64,000 nt of DNA from Bolinopsis microptera (taxonomy: Eukaryota > Ctenophora > Tentaculata > Lobata > Bolinopsidae), in assembly GCF_026151205.1 (NCBI RefSeq), contig NC_087084.1:13729453-13793452 (forward strand), in the 5' to 3' direction. Under the pieces are notes generated by a model. The model did not search any database and was not told the origin of the DNA. It saw only the letters and a program-made list of their open reading frames with translations. Below are positions 15,201 through 30,000 of this stretch, one piece after another. The stretch's first letter is position 1. Each line of letters opens with the position of its first letter. The position numbers and the translations under genes are program-made.

Positions 15201-18200
15201 TATCAGTATCCACAGCACTTGGAGCACTCCTTCCTTATCGTCCTCTGCCAGTCTGACATTTGTTTAACAAAATTTGTTAACAAACTCGACGTGTTGCATC
15301 AGAAAGTGCAAATTGAAATAATATTTATTAGAAACAGTACATCAAATAACGGAGTAGTTCGCTGTTTATTAGTCTCATGATTGAAATACCGATATCTGGA
15401 TATTATCCGGTTGGAAGAGACAAGGACACGTGAAACAAGGAAGTTAGGAGTAAGGGCAAATTTTTTCTTTTTTTCGGCGTCAACGCCATCTTCAGGCTCA
15501 AATTATTTGTTATATAGTAGTGTTGAAAGTATTAAAACTTTTAATACTTTCAACACTACTATATAACAAATAATTTGAGCCTGAAGATGGCGTTGACGCC
15601 GAAAAAAAGAAAAAATTTGCCCTTACTCCTAACTTCCTTGTTTCACTTGTCCTTGTCTCTTCCAACCGGATAATATCCAGATATCAGAAACAGTACCAAT
15701 AGTAGATAAAATGAGGGCTCCCGTTCATCACCTTTACAATATCGTGGATCTATTCTAATTGTGTAAATTAAAATTTGCGATATTATGCACTATCGAAATA
15801 AAAATTTTAAAAGGATCAAAATCCCTGTCTTTATAGCAACTCATTGCAGAACACAAGTCAGAAAGATTTAATACCATGACAAATCCAAAGGTCATGTGCT
15901 CGTATGGTCGAGTTATGATCATTATTCAGTTTGGAAAGAGAAAACACAACCATGTTCTCAAGTATTATTCCTTGAAATATACATAGTTATTTTTGATGAC
16001 ACATTATTTTACTATTGAATTTCATTGCATTGATTTAAATAAATTACATTATTATCTTGAGACTTTAACCCCCATACCAAACCTTTGCAACATCACATCT
16101 CCGGCCCCAAATTATAATTAAAAGTCCATCATTTCGGCCAGGCTTATCTCTGTAAAGAGGTCTGACATTCTGCGCCAAATAACACAAACTTGTTTATAAT
16201 TACCTAACGTCAAGGATTAGAAAGTGAGAGATGAGAAAGTGAGATTCCAAAATTGATCACTTGTACAATCTCACATCTATTCACAATTGTTTAGACTATG
16301 TGATGTAAAGTTCATAGAGGCTAAACATCCGTGTACATATAAGTTTGGGAGGTTTTAATATCTAACATTTTTATTTAATTGCACTTTTCTGTAACATTTA
16401 TTTCTGTAAAAATATTTTTTTCCGTTAAATTAAAATTTTGAAAATTTGTTTTGATGAAGGAGCAAATTTGTTATTTTACGCTTCTGAGTCATTCTTCAAA
16501 AATCGTATGTTTTGTTGTTATTTTGTTATTTTGCTATTAAATGTTATATTATGTTGATATTTGTTTTGATTTATTACTATTTTTTCTTTTGTTGTATCTT
16601 TGCATTAGTATGTAATATAATATTGGTGTTTAGTAAATTTTGTTTTCGTAACTATGTTTATTCAGAATGTTTATTCAGAATCACATTCTTGCTTCTTATT
16701 TGATCCTGACATATGGTTAGATTTATTTTAGGCAACTTTCCAATGAGTTGCAATTTCGTCTCTTAAGGGGCTCTGAAAGGAAATAAAACTTGACATTGTG
16801 AAGACCTATTGGATATCTTAAGCCTGCCAGTATAGTTGTGAAGTTTTAAAGTTCAAAATTAAATAACTTAAAATCTTTTAGATGTTAATTTTTCATTCAA
16901 TGATGGCATTATGCCAGTCTTCGGACTATTGTATATTAGTAATGCACAAATCAGTCACCTAAACATGAATTTTAGAGCGTCTGTAGGGATTTCATGGAAA
17001 TCAGAGCAGCGATCTTATCTGTGATATGTCACATGGTTCTATCAAAATCAGCTGATCCGAAGAAGAAGACGACAGAATATATCGGATGTTACAAACATAA
17101 CATCACAACGTTTAGATGGGAGAATACAAGCGTCGAGATTAATGTTAACTTTACAACCGATCGCGATGTATATCAGGAATGTCAAAGCAAAGCAAGAGTG
17201 CAAAGTTCGTCGAACATTTACACATGATATTTTATTTTATTTATAGATTTATTCGCTTTTTCGTTCAATCATGTGTTTGATTACCTTACAAGCTTACACT
17301 CTACCACTGTGTGATTTTCTACAGTAATACCCCGATTTAGGGGTAAAATCCGCGATAAATCGGGGTTTTGATGTTGTTGATTGTTGAGCCCTATTTGGGG
17401 GAAGGAAATGCCCCCCCCCCCCCCGGCACCCTTATTCCTTAAGAACTCATTTTCGGATCATCTCTGCCCGATTAATAAATTTTTAACCTGTTTCAGAACA
17501 CCATGTAGCTCAGTTTGAGTTCGAAGAAAAGCAACAACTATCGATCAGGTGCAAACCTGAAACCAAGATCCACATATATGAAGCTCTGCTCTTCGATCTT
17601 ATTCCCGAATGCTCTGGTAGGTTAATAAACATATTATTATTATAATTATAAACAGTGTTACGGAGTTACGAATTCCTGTACGTTATTTGTGTTTAATGAG
17701 GAGGTCTTCATTATCTTTGACTAAAAGTAGAATTATATGCTCATTATTACTCATTCATTTAACGATCCAGGTAAAGAAATTGAAAACGTTACAACGTCAA
17801 TTTACAACATGTGTTCCGCTGCGGAACAGTGTCAAATATACGACCGTATACAAGCAGACTACAATGTTGCAGATGGCTGTTATTACGAAAGGCTGAATAT
17901 TACTTTTGGTTGTATGTACGACAGATTGATCAAGTTAACTAGATTGACCAGAAGTTCTGATGATAGCGAATATCATTTATTTTTAGCTATATTTTTAACC
18001 TTTTTATTTGGTTTTCTTGGGTTGTTTTGTTGGTTCTGGATATACTGTATATGCTGGAAGGGCTGTTATAAGGGCAGGGAGGACAGGGAGGCCACCAACT
18101 CACCAACCACAATCAGTGGTACATACTCACCACCTGCAACCGGTGGCACCTACCCTCCAGCCGCAACCAAGGGTCGATTGAATCCTCGGCCACGGCCTCA

Positions 18201-21022
18201 TCGAGGAATATCGATTTCCTCGGCCCCATTACCTGCAACCGGAGGTACCCACTCATCACCTGCAACCGGAGGTACCCACTCATCACCTGCAACCGGAAGT
18301 ACCCACTCATCACCTGCAACCGGAGGTACCCACTCATCACCTGCAACCGGAGGTACCCACTCAGCACCTGCAACTGGAGGTACCCACCCATCACCTGCAA
18401 CCGGAGGTACCCACTCATCACCTGCAACCGGAGGTACCCACTCATCACCTGCAACTGGAAGTTCCTACCCACCAGCCGCAACCAGTGGCACTTACCCACC
18501 TGCCGCAACCGGTGTCACCTACTCACCAGCTGCAACCAGTGGCACCTACCCACCAGCCGCAACTGTTGGAGCTAGGATGTCTACCTTATCTGACCACTCA
18601 CCGCCAAGTTACAATGATGTTACTGACCTCCCACGGCTCCCACCGCCAAGTTACAATGATGTCACCACAAGTGGTGGAGAAACTACTCTACCAATGACGG
18701 CTGGTTTGCAAAAACCTCCTCATCAGTAAACAAGATCAACTAGTGTTGACCCAGTTAAATAGATGACTTACCTCACCAAATTGGAGGTGATAGAAAACAG
18801 TTACGGAGTACGGACTAACGGACTTAATTAAATACTGTACTAACAACATAAAATTTAATTTTTTATTATTATTAAGCTAATATTAATATTAAGTTATTAT
18901 TGATAATTAACAAGCACCATGAGAGTAGATGTAGTTGAGTATTTTGATGTGAGTTGAGAGTGCTAGATCTATAATCTCAGTGCTGCTGTCTCGGCCTGTT
19001 ATCAGTATCCACAGCACTTGGAGCACCTTGTCAGAGATTACTCCTTCCTTATCGTCCTCTGCCAGTCTGACATTTGTTTCACAAAATTTGTACACAAACT
19101 CGACGTGTTGCATCAGAAAGTGCAAATTGAAATAATATTTATTGGAAACAGTACAAATAATAGATAAAATGAAGGCTCCCGTTCATCACCTTTACAATAT
19201 CGTGGATCTATTCTTAATGTGTAAATTAAAATTTGCTATATTATGCACTGTCGAAATAAAGATTTTAAAAGGATAAGAATCCCTGTTTTTATATTAACTC
19301 TCTCATTGCAGAACACAAGTCAGAAATATTTAATACCATGACAAATCCAAAGGTCATGTGTTCGTATGGTCGAGTTATGATCATTATTCAGTTTGGAAAG
19401 AGAAATTGTAATCAAGGTACGTAACCAAATGATACACAACCATGTTCTCAAGTATTATTCTCTGCAACATATTATATAGTTATTTTTGATGACACATTAT
19501 TTGACTATTAAATTTCATTGCATTGATTTAACTGTCCGCTAAATAAATTACATTATTATCTTGAGACTTTAACCCCCATATCAAACCTTTGCAACATCAC
19601 ATCTCCGGCCCCAAATTATAATTAAATGTCCATAATTTCCGCCAGGCTTATCTCTGTTTAGAGGTCTGACATTCTGCGCCAAATAAAATAAACTTGTTTA
19701 TAATTACCTAACGTCAAGGATTAGAAAGTGAGGGATGAAAAAGTGAGATTCCAAAATGTATCGCTTACAATCTCACATCTATTCACAATTGCTTAGACTA
19801 TGTAATGTAAATACGAATTTAGAAGGATTTATTAAAGATGTGAAATCTATTAAAATTAAATCATTGTATCAAAATTTTAATAATGATGTCTTAAATAAAT
19901 ATGTTAAAAAGTTCATAGAGGCTAAACATCCGTGTACATATAAGTTTTGGGAGGTTTTAAAAACTAACATTTTTATCTAATTGCCCTTTTCTGTAACATT
20001 TCTTTCTGTAAAAATATTTTTTTCTGTAAAATTAAAATTTTGAAAATTTGTTTTGATGAAGGAGCAAATTTGATATTTTACGCTTCTGAGTCATTCTTCA
20101 AATATCGTATGTTTTGTTGTTATTTTGTTATTTTGCTATTATGTTATATATGTTGATATTTGTTGATTTATTATTATTTGTTCTTTTGTTGTATCTTTGC
20201 ATTAGTATGTAATATAATTTTGGTGTTTAGTAAATTTTGTTTTCGTAGCTATGTTTATTCAGGACGTTACAGAAGGAATTGATTTAATGTAGTTGGAGGA
20301 GTCCTAACTCTCCTCACGTCTGAAAATGGCGTTTCCCTTGTATCAAAAATGAATCACATTCTTGCTTCTCATTTGATCCTGACTTATGATTAGATTTATT
20401 TTAGGCAACTTTCCAATGAGTTGCAATTTCGTCTATTACGGGGCTCTGAAAGGAAATAAAACTTGACATCGTTAAGCCTGCCAGTATAGTTGTGAAGTTT
20501 TAAAGTTTAAAATTAAATAACTTAAAATCTTTTAGATGTTAATTTTTTCATTCAATGATGGCATTATGCCAGTCTTCAGACTATTGTCTATTAGTAATGC
20601 ACAAATTAGTCACATTAACATAAACTTTAGAACGTCTGTAGGGATATCATGGAAATCAGAGCGGTGATCTTATCTGTGATATGTCACATGATACTATCAG
20701 AATCAGCTGATCCAAAAAAGAAGACGACAGAACACATTGGATGCTACAAACGTAACAGCACAACGTTTGGATGGGAGGATTTAAGCGTCCTGATTAATGT
20801 TAACTTTACAACTGATGTGTATCGGGAATGTCAAAAAAAAGCAAGAGTGCAAGGTTCGTCAAAAGTTAACACATATTTTTATTGTTTCGAATGAAGGTTA
20901 ATTATAACATTCATTAGATAGTTCCGATGATCAGATCGAGCCAAATTTTATAGAATTGTGTTTGGCCATTCAAATTACGTTTGTCCTGAAACAATGAGAG
21001 TTGTAGCTTCTCAGAGCTTCTC

Positions 21023-21053
<31 letters not shown>

Positions 21054-24000
21054 GGATCCGACTTACTCGACTTCGGCTTCAATGTCCAAGCAGATTGTCT
21101 GTCCAGCATGAGCTTGTTTATCTCCTTGCTGTCGTAAAGCCCTGTGTCCCTCCACAAGATGTCTACATAGGTGAGGTGTGGACTTCCCCTACGACTATGT
21201 CCGTGAAGAGGAAGCTGATGGGTCAAGAGCTCGTCATGTCCGGCGAGATGACCAGCTAGCCTCATTTTCCGCTCAGCTATCTTATCAGTTGCTCTAATGA
21301 GGTGTCCATCCGCTCTGACCAGTCTATGTTAAGTGCCATTTTCGTATAACATCCATATAATATAATGTATCATTATATTATATTATATATGTATACGCTT
21401 CGCGAGGGTCTGGCTGAGAGTCCATGTATCAGAGCCATATAGAAGGACTCGGCTGTAGCCAAGAAGAGTCGTACCTTGACGCATACCAGACTTCCATATC
21501 ATCTTCATCTGGTGGCAGCCCGCCCAAGCCTTAGCTGACCCTTAAGACTTTGAGAACTCATTTTTGGAGCATCTCTGCCCGATTAATAAATTTTAACCTG
21601 TTTCAGAACACCATGTAGCTCAGTTTGAGTTCGACGAACATCAACAACTATCGATCAGGTGCAGACCTAAAACCAAGATCCACATATATGAAGCTCTGCT
21701 CTTCGATCTTACTCCCGAATGCTCTGGTAGGTTAATAAACATATTATTATTATAGTTATAAACAGAGTTACTGAGTTACGAATTCCTGTCCGTGATTTTT
21801 GTTTAATGAGGAGGTCTTCATTATCTTTCTCTAAAAGTATAATTATACACTCATTATCGCTCAGTCATCTAACAATTCAGGTAAAGAAATTGAAAATGTT
21901 ACGAAATCAATTTACAACATGTGTTCCGCTGCGGAACAGTGTCAAATATACGACCTTACAGAAACAGACTACAATGTTGCAGATGGCTGTTACTACGAAA
22001 GGCTGAATATTACTTTTGGTTGTATGAACGATAGATTGATCAAGTTAACTAGATTGACCAGAAATACTGATGATACAAATCCATTTATATTACATTTTGT
22101 TATAATATTAGGAACGTGCGGTCCTTTTTTGGCGGTATTATGTTGTATTTGCACAATTTATTGGTGCAATAGGGAGGATGAGGAGGTATGTTGTGGATGC
22201 TGTTATTGGTGCAATATAGGTAGGATGAGGAGGTATGTTGTGGAGGTATGTTGTGAATGCACATGTTATTGGTGCAATAAGGATCAGGAGGACACCAACT
22301 CAACAGCTGCAACCAGTGGCACCTGGAGCACCAACTCATATCCATTACCTGCAACCGGTGGTACCTACCCATCACCTGCAACCGGAGGTACTTATTCATC
22401 ACCTGCAACCGGTAGCACATATCCACCTACCGCAACCGGTGGAATCTACCAACCACACGGAACCGTTGGAGCTAGGATATCTACCTTATCTGACCACTCT
22501 CCGCCAAGTTACAATGATGTCACCGATCTCCAACGGCTCCCACCGCCAAGTTACAATGATGTCACCACAAGTGGTGGAGAAACTACTCTACCAATGACGG
22601 CTGGTTTGCAAAAACATCCTCATCAGTAAACAAGATCAACTAGTGTTGACCCAGTTAAATAGATGACTTACCTCACCAAATTGAAGGTGATAGAAAACAG
22701 TTACGGAGTACGGACTAACGGACTTAATTAAATACTGTACTAACAACATAATAAGTTAATGTTTTATTATTATTAAGCTAATATTAATATTAAGTTATTA
22801 TCAATAATTAACAAGCACCATGAGAGTAGATATAGTTGAGTATTTTGATGTGAGTTGAGAGTGCTAGATCTATAATCTCAGTGCTGCTGTCTCGGCCTGT
22901 TATCAGTATCCACAGCACTTGGAGCACTTTGTCAGAGATTACTCCTTCCTTATTGTCCTCTGCCAGTCTGACATTTGTTTTAAAAAATTTGTACACAAAC
23001 TCGACGTGTTGCATCAGAAAGTGCAAATTGAAATAATATTTATTGGAAACAGTACAAATAGTAGATAAAATGAAGGCTCCCGTTCTTTACAATATCGTGG
23101 ATCTATTCTAATTGTGTAAATTAAAATTTGCTATATTATGCACTGTCGAAATAAAGATTTTAAAAGGATCAAAATCCCTGTCTTTATAGCAACTCATTGC
23201 AGAACACAAGTCAGAAAGATTTAATACCATGACAAATCCAAAGGTCATGACGTGTTTGTATGGTCAAGTTATGATCAATATTCAGTTTGGAAAGAGAAAT
23301 TGTAATCAAGGTACGTAACTAAATATTACACAACCATGTTCTCAAGTATTATTCTCTGCAACATACATAGTTATAATTTTTGATGACACATTATTTGACT
23401 ATTGAATTTCATTGCATTGATTTAACTGTCCGCTTAATAAATTACATTATTATCTTGAGACTTTAACCCCCATACCAAACCTTTGCAACATCACATCTCC
23501 GGCCCCAAATTATAATTAAATGTCCATAATTTCCGCCAGGCTTATCTCTGTTTAGAGGTCTGACATTCTGCGCCAAATAAAATAAACTTGTTTATAATTA
23601 CCTAACGTCAAGGATTAGAAAGTGATGGATGAAAAAGTGAGATTCCAAAATGTATCGCTTACAATCTCACATCTATTCACAATTGCTTAGACTATGTAAT
23701 GTAAATACGAATTTAGAAGGATTTATTAAAGATGTGAAATCTATTAAAATTAAATCATTGTATCAGAATTTTAATAATGATGTCTTAGATAAATATGTTA
23801 AAAAGTTCATCTAGAGTAGGAACCGACCGGAAATCCGGCTGAATCCGGATCCGGCCGGATATCCGGCTTCAAAATCCGGTTCCGGCTCCGGCTCCGGCTG
23901 GAAAAAAATTTGCCGGATTTTTGCCGGATTTCAGGTTTTTTTACCGAAAAAGAAATCTAAAAAAATCAAAAAAAAATTTCGGCTAATAATAAACAGGGTA

Positions 24001-27000
24001 GCCTGAACCGTGGAAAAAAGTGGTTTTCAGAAAAACTTAGAAAAAATTTTGACTTAGAAAATTTCGGTCCGAGTCGTTCTCGAGACGTACCTCCTGTATC
24101 GATAGCTCCCGCTTCCGAGCTCATGTTGCTAAGGGGAGGCCTGCCTTCCAGAGATCGAATTACCGGGGGAAACCTCGAGTCCAGAATTATGTATCGAGGG
24201 GTAGGTGCGGACTTCGAAAAACCGAAAAAATATGTTCGGCTAATAATGAACAGGGTAGCCTGAATCGTGGAAAAAAGTGGTTTTCAGAAAAACTTAGAAA
24301 AAATTTTGACTTAGAAAATTTCGGTCCGAGTCGTTCTCGAGACGTACCTCCTTTATCGGGAGCTCCCGCTTCCGAGCTCATGTTGCTAAGGGGAGGCCTG
24401 CCTTCCGAGATCGAATTACCGGGGGAAACCTCGAGTCCAGAATTATGTATCGAGGGGTAGGTGCGGACTAAGAAAAACCGAATAAATATTTTCGGCCACC
24501 TCCCTGGGCTAGCCCCCGGCTATAAGCGCAACCTTGGCAGTATTAAATTAGAGGAAAACTGAACCTTATTACGAACAGTAGCTCTAGTACTGATATATGC
24601 TTGCATGCGAATCAGGGTACAGTTGTGCTTCTGATTGTGACGAAATATGAAGGTCACGTGTTCAGGGTAGCTACCGGCTACGTAATTAGCTCATTACTGC
24701 AATCACGTGACTCAGCTCTAGACGCCAGACGGTGATTAGTACTGTACTAGACAGTGCCTGCTTGCGAACAACCCTATTAAGCACCGCTCGTTGTAAGTCA
24801 CGTGATACAATGATACTCAGACCTGCATGACGAAAAGGGAATTCGCACAAACGCGCTCAATCAGGGGTCTGGCAGCATATGCCAATTAGATATCATTTCT
24901 GATAATTACTCGTCTAGTGTCGTGACTCGTGTCTACTCTTGTTATATTTTGTCTGCTACGTACTGCTTGTGTAAACAATGTCTAGTACTAGTAGTAAATC
25001 TAAAACATCGTCCGTCTGGTTGTTCTACTCAGAAGAAAATGGGACCCCTTATGCAAGCTGCAAGAAGTGCTCGATAAAGATTAAGCGTGGAAATACTATT
25101 AAGAAATTTTAATGAACTTGCTGCATGCCTATCATAATTATGACTTTTATTTGGTTGAAAATTGAACTTAGCTAAAAATTAATCGAAAATATAGGTCGGG
25201 CGCGAAAACTGTTAGTTAGACACTATTTTATTGTGTAATTCCACATGATAATGACAAAAGTATAAAAAATAAGAATATAAATTAAAATTTTCCGGCAAGA
25301 TCCGGCAAAATCCGGCAAGATCCGGCTGCCTTATATTTGACTCTGAAACCACCGGTTCCGGTCCGGCAAAATCCGGCTTGCCGGATTTGAGATTGAAATC
25401 CGGCAAGATCCGGTCCGGCAGCCAAAACCCCAATCCGGTCGGTTCCTAATCTAGAGGCTAAACATCCGTGTACATATAAGTTTTGGGAGGTTTTAAAAAC
25501 TAACATTTTTATCTAATTGCCCTTTTCTGTAACATTTCTTTCTGTAAAAATATTTTTTTCTGTAAAATTAAAATTTTGAAAATTTGTTTTGATGAAGGAG
25601 CAAATTTGATATTCTACGCTTCTGAGTCATTCTTCAAATATCGTATGTTTTGTTGTTATTTTGTTATTTTGCTATTATGTTAATATTTGTTTTGATTTAT
25701 TATTATTTGTTCTTTTGTTGTATCTTTGCATTAGTATGTAATATAATTTTGGTGTTTAGTAAATTTTGTTTTCGTAGCTATGTTTATTCAGGAAATTACA
25801 GAAGGAATTGATTTAATGTAGTTGGAGGAGTCCTAACTCTCCTCACGTCTGAAAATGGCGTTTCCCTTGTATCAAAAATGAATCACATTTTTGCTTCTCA
25901 TTTGATCCTGACTTATGATTAGATTTATTTTAGAGTTTTAGGCAACTTTCCAATGAGTTGCAATTTCGTCTATTACGGGGCTCTGAAAGGAAATAAAACT
26001 TGACATCGTTAAGCCTGCCAGTATAGTTGTGAAGTTTTAAAGTTTAAAATTAAATAACTTAAAATCTTTTAGATGTTAATTTTTTCATTCAATGATGGCA
26101 TTATGCCCGTCTTCGGACTATTGTCTATTAGTAATGCACAAATCAGTCACCTATACATGAATTTTAGAGCGTCTGTAGGGATATCATGGAAATCAGAGCA
26201 GCGATCTTATCTGTGATATGTCACATGATTCTATCAAAATCAGCTGATCCGAAGAAGAAGACGACAGAATACATCGGATGTTACAAACATAACAGCACAA
26301 CGTTTAGATGGGAGAATACAAGCGTCGTGATTAATGTTAACTTTACAACCGATGTATATCAGGAATGTCAAAGCAAAGCAAGAGTACAAGGTTCGTCGAA
26401 CATTTACACATATTTTATTTTATTTATAGATTTATTCGCTTTTTCGTTAAATCATGTGTTTTGATTACTCTACACTCTACCGCTGTGTGATTTTCTACAG
26501 TAATACCCCGATTTAAAGGTAAAATCCGGGATAAATCGGGGTTTTAATTGTTTACAATATATATGTTGATTGTTGAGCCCTATTTGGGGGAAGGAAATAC
26601 CCCCCTGGCCCCCCCCCCGGCACCCTTATTCCTTAAGAACTCATTTTTGGATCATCTCTGCCCGATTAATAAGTTTGTAACCTGTTTCAGAACACCATGT
26701 AGCTCAGTTTGAGTTCGAAGAACATCAACAACTATCGATCAGGTGCAAACCTGAAACTAAGATCCACATATATGAAGCTCTGCTCTTCGATCTTACTCCC
26801 GAATGCTCTGGTAGGTTTATAAACATATTTATATGTTTATAAAGAGTGTTACCGAGTTACGATTTCCTTTGGATTTCATTTTTTTAGTGTGCAGGTCTTC
26901 ATTATCTTTCTTTAAAATTAGAATTATACTCCAATCTGATTTAATTATGAATTCAGGTAAAGAAATTGAAAACGTTACGAAATCAATTTACAACATGTGT

Positions 27001-30000
27001 TCCGCTGCGGAACAGTGTCAAATATACGACCTTATAGAAACAAACTACAATGTTGCAGATGGTTGTAATTACGAAAGGCTGAATATTACTTTTGATTGTA
27101 TGTACCACAGATTAATCAAGTTTGACAGATCTAGATATGGAGGTAGCAATTATGGAGGTAGCGATTATTCTTCTAGTGATGATGAAGGACCCCCACCGAC
27201 CGTCGGTGAAGTTATAATTGGCATCGTTTGCATGGTTTTGTTTATATATTATTAAGCTAAAATTAAACTATTAAACGTGTGGTGTTCAAGCTAGCACTGC
27301 TTGCTCACAAGGCGATTGTAGGATCTGCCCCAGAATACCTCCAAGAAATGTTTCGGTACTCCCATCATGGTCACTCTCTCAATTTGATTGTTCCACACGC
27401 TTCTTTTCTAATCGTGTAAAATCGTGTCTTCGTTAGCAGGCCAAAGATCTTTCAGCGTGATAGGTCCCAAAATCTTAAACAACCTTCCTCTGTCTGTTCA
27501 AAGCAGTTCTACTAGTAACAGCTTCAAATCGGCCCTCAAGACTTATTTGTTCAGTTTATCAACTCAAGATTTGGAAAAACTTTACTCATGAACTCGAGAC
27601 TCTAGGTTACTGAGTTATATTATTATATCGTGTATTGCCGGGAAGGCTGTTAATTTAGGATAGAGTTTTTGTGGCACTTATCTCAGTTTGTTCTTTTGTA
27701 GTTATTCTCACACAGCTGAGTAAAAGTTTTTCAACTTAAAAGCAGTGTTTATAATTCAATTTATTATTATTATTAATAATTAACAAGCACCATGAGAGTA
27801 GATGTAAATGAGTATTTCGATGTGAGTTGAGAGTGCTAGATCTATAATCTCAGTGCTGCTGTCTCGGCCTGTTATCAGTATCCACAGCACTTGGAGCACT
27901 TTGTCAGAGAATACTCCTTTCTTATCGTCCTCTGCTCCCGTTCATCACCTTTACAATATCGTGGATCTATTCTCAATGTGTAAATTAAAATTTGCGATAT
28001 TATGCACTGTCGAAATATTTAAGATTTTAAAAGGATCTAAGAATCCCTGTTTTTATACTAGGGATACTATTATAGCAACTCTCTCATTGCAGAACACAAT
28101 CCAGAAATATTTAATACCATGACAAATCCAAAGGTCATGTGTTCGTATGGTCAAGTTATGATCAATATTCAGTTTGGAAAGAGAAATTGTAATCAAGGTA
28201 CGTAATTAAATATTACACAACCATGTTCTCAAGTATTATTTTCTGCAACATACATAGTTATTTTTGATGACACATTATTTGACTATTAAATTTCATTGCA
28301 TTGATTTAACTGTCAGCTTAATAAATTACATTATTATCTTGAGACTTTAACCCCCAAACCAAACTTTTGCAACATCACATCTCCGGCCCAAAATTGTAAT
28401 TAAAAGTCCATCTTTTCGGCCAGGTTATCTCTGTTTAGAGGTCTGACATTCTGCGCCAAATAATACAAGCTTGTTCATAATTACCTAACGTCAAGGATTA
28501 GAAAGTGAGGGATGACAAAATGAGATTCCAAAATTTATTACTATTTACTGGCTAAAATATTGTACACGAATTCGTTTCGAGTGTGCTATATTATATCAGT
28601 CTAAACTCGAACTTTCCCGATCCACATTTCAATTGTAACGAAGGTAATTTAGGAAATATTTAATATTGTTTTGATTATTGTATTTATAATAATAATAATA
28701 ATAAAATTTGGTAGCTTAAACACAAACTCTAAGCCCAGTGGATAAACCACAAAACTTATGCTCTATTGTGTGAAACAAAGATACTAGATCAAGATAACTA
28801 TCAAGGAGTGTATGCATAGGACATAAAAAGTTTTGGAACGAAGATGACATGCTTGTGAAGCGAGCTAACAGTCTAAATGCTAATAAGTTCAAAAAGATCA
28901 TGACATTAGGTTGCATCCTAAACAGTTTAAGCAAATAACATAAAGTTATTATATTGTCAATTAATCGCTCATGCCATAACTTTTCTTAAACAGGTGAGTT
29001 TTTAATAATGTTTTGAACAGATCAACATCGGAACAAGTCTTAATTTCAATTGGTAGTTGGTTCCAGATTTTCGGAGCAACAGTCTGAAACGCTCTTGGGT
29101 GTGATCTTGTAGATCCGACGGGTAGGTGTAAGGAGGAAGTTCTTCTGCTACTCGAACTAACAAATGTTACTAGATCACACAGATATGCAGGAGCAACACC
29201 ATTGACTGCTTTGAAAATCAGTAAGCATAACTTAAACTCAATCCTCTCCTTCACCTTGAGCCAATGAAGGGATTTGAGCTTCTCCTCGACTGAGTCTCTC
29301 TTCTTTAATCCAAAAACCAGACGGCATGCTCGGTTCTGAATGTTCTGCAGCTGCGTAATTGAGGCTTGACTACAACCATAGTAAAGTGCATTGCAGTAGT
29401 CAAGCGATGAGATTACAATTGCTTGAGTCAGTGTTCCCATCTGTTTGGTTGTGAGGAATGTTTTCATCTTAGCAAGGTCTCTTAGTTTCAGAAAACACGA
29501 TGTTTTAAGTTGCTTGATTTGCTCACCAAAGTTTAGTTGAGAGTCGAGACGAAATCCGAGGTTCTTTGCAACAGGTGACAGCCTGACACACGTCTCAGAG
29601 TTAACAAACACACCCCCTATAGACAGCTGCTGGAGAACAAGTGGTATTTATGTAAATAACTGTATTGTATTGTATTGATGTATATTGTGTATTTTGAAAA
29701 TTTTCCCAAAAAAAACTTTTCCGATCTATGGTTTTTGATAATGTTACAAAAACCACCACCTCTGAATGGTGTAAGAACGAGAGTTCATGCTAGTAAGATC
29801 TAGCGCATGTCTTGGATTAAATTGGTGTCGCCATGCGTTATAGCTGTTTGCTGGTGTGTCGTATCTATTTCATATAAAATAAAAAGTCTATTGGAACAGG
29901 GGAACTAGGGGATACGCGGACACTGCTGGCAAGTTCACGAATTGTGTTCTTTTCTGAATGCTACCTCCTTATATATTGATGGAGAGCAATTAGCGTGGGC

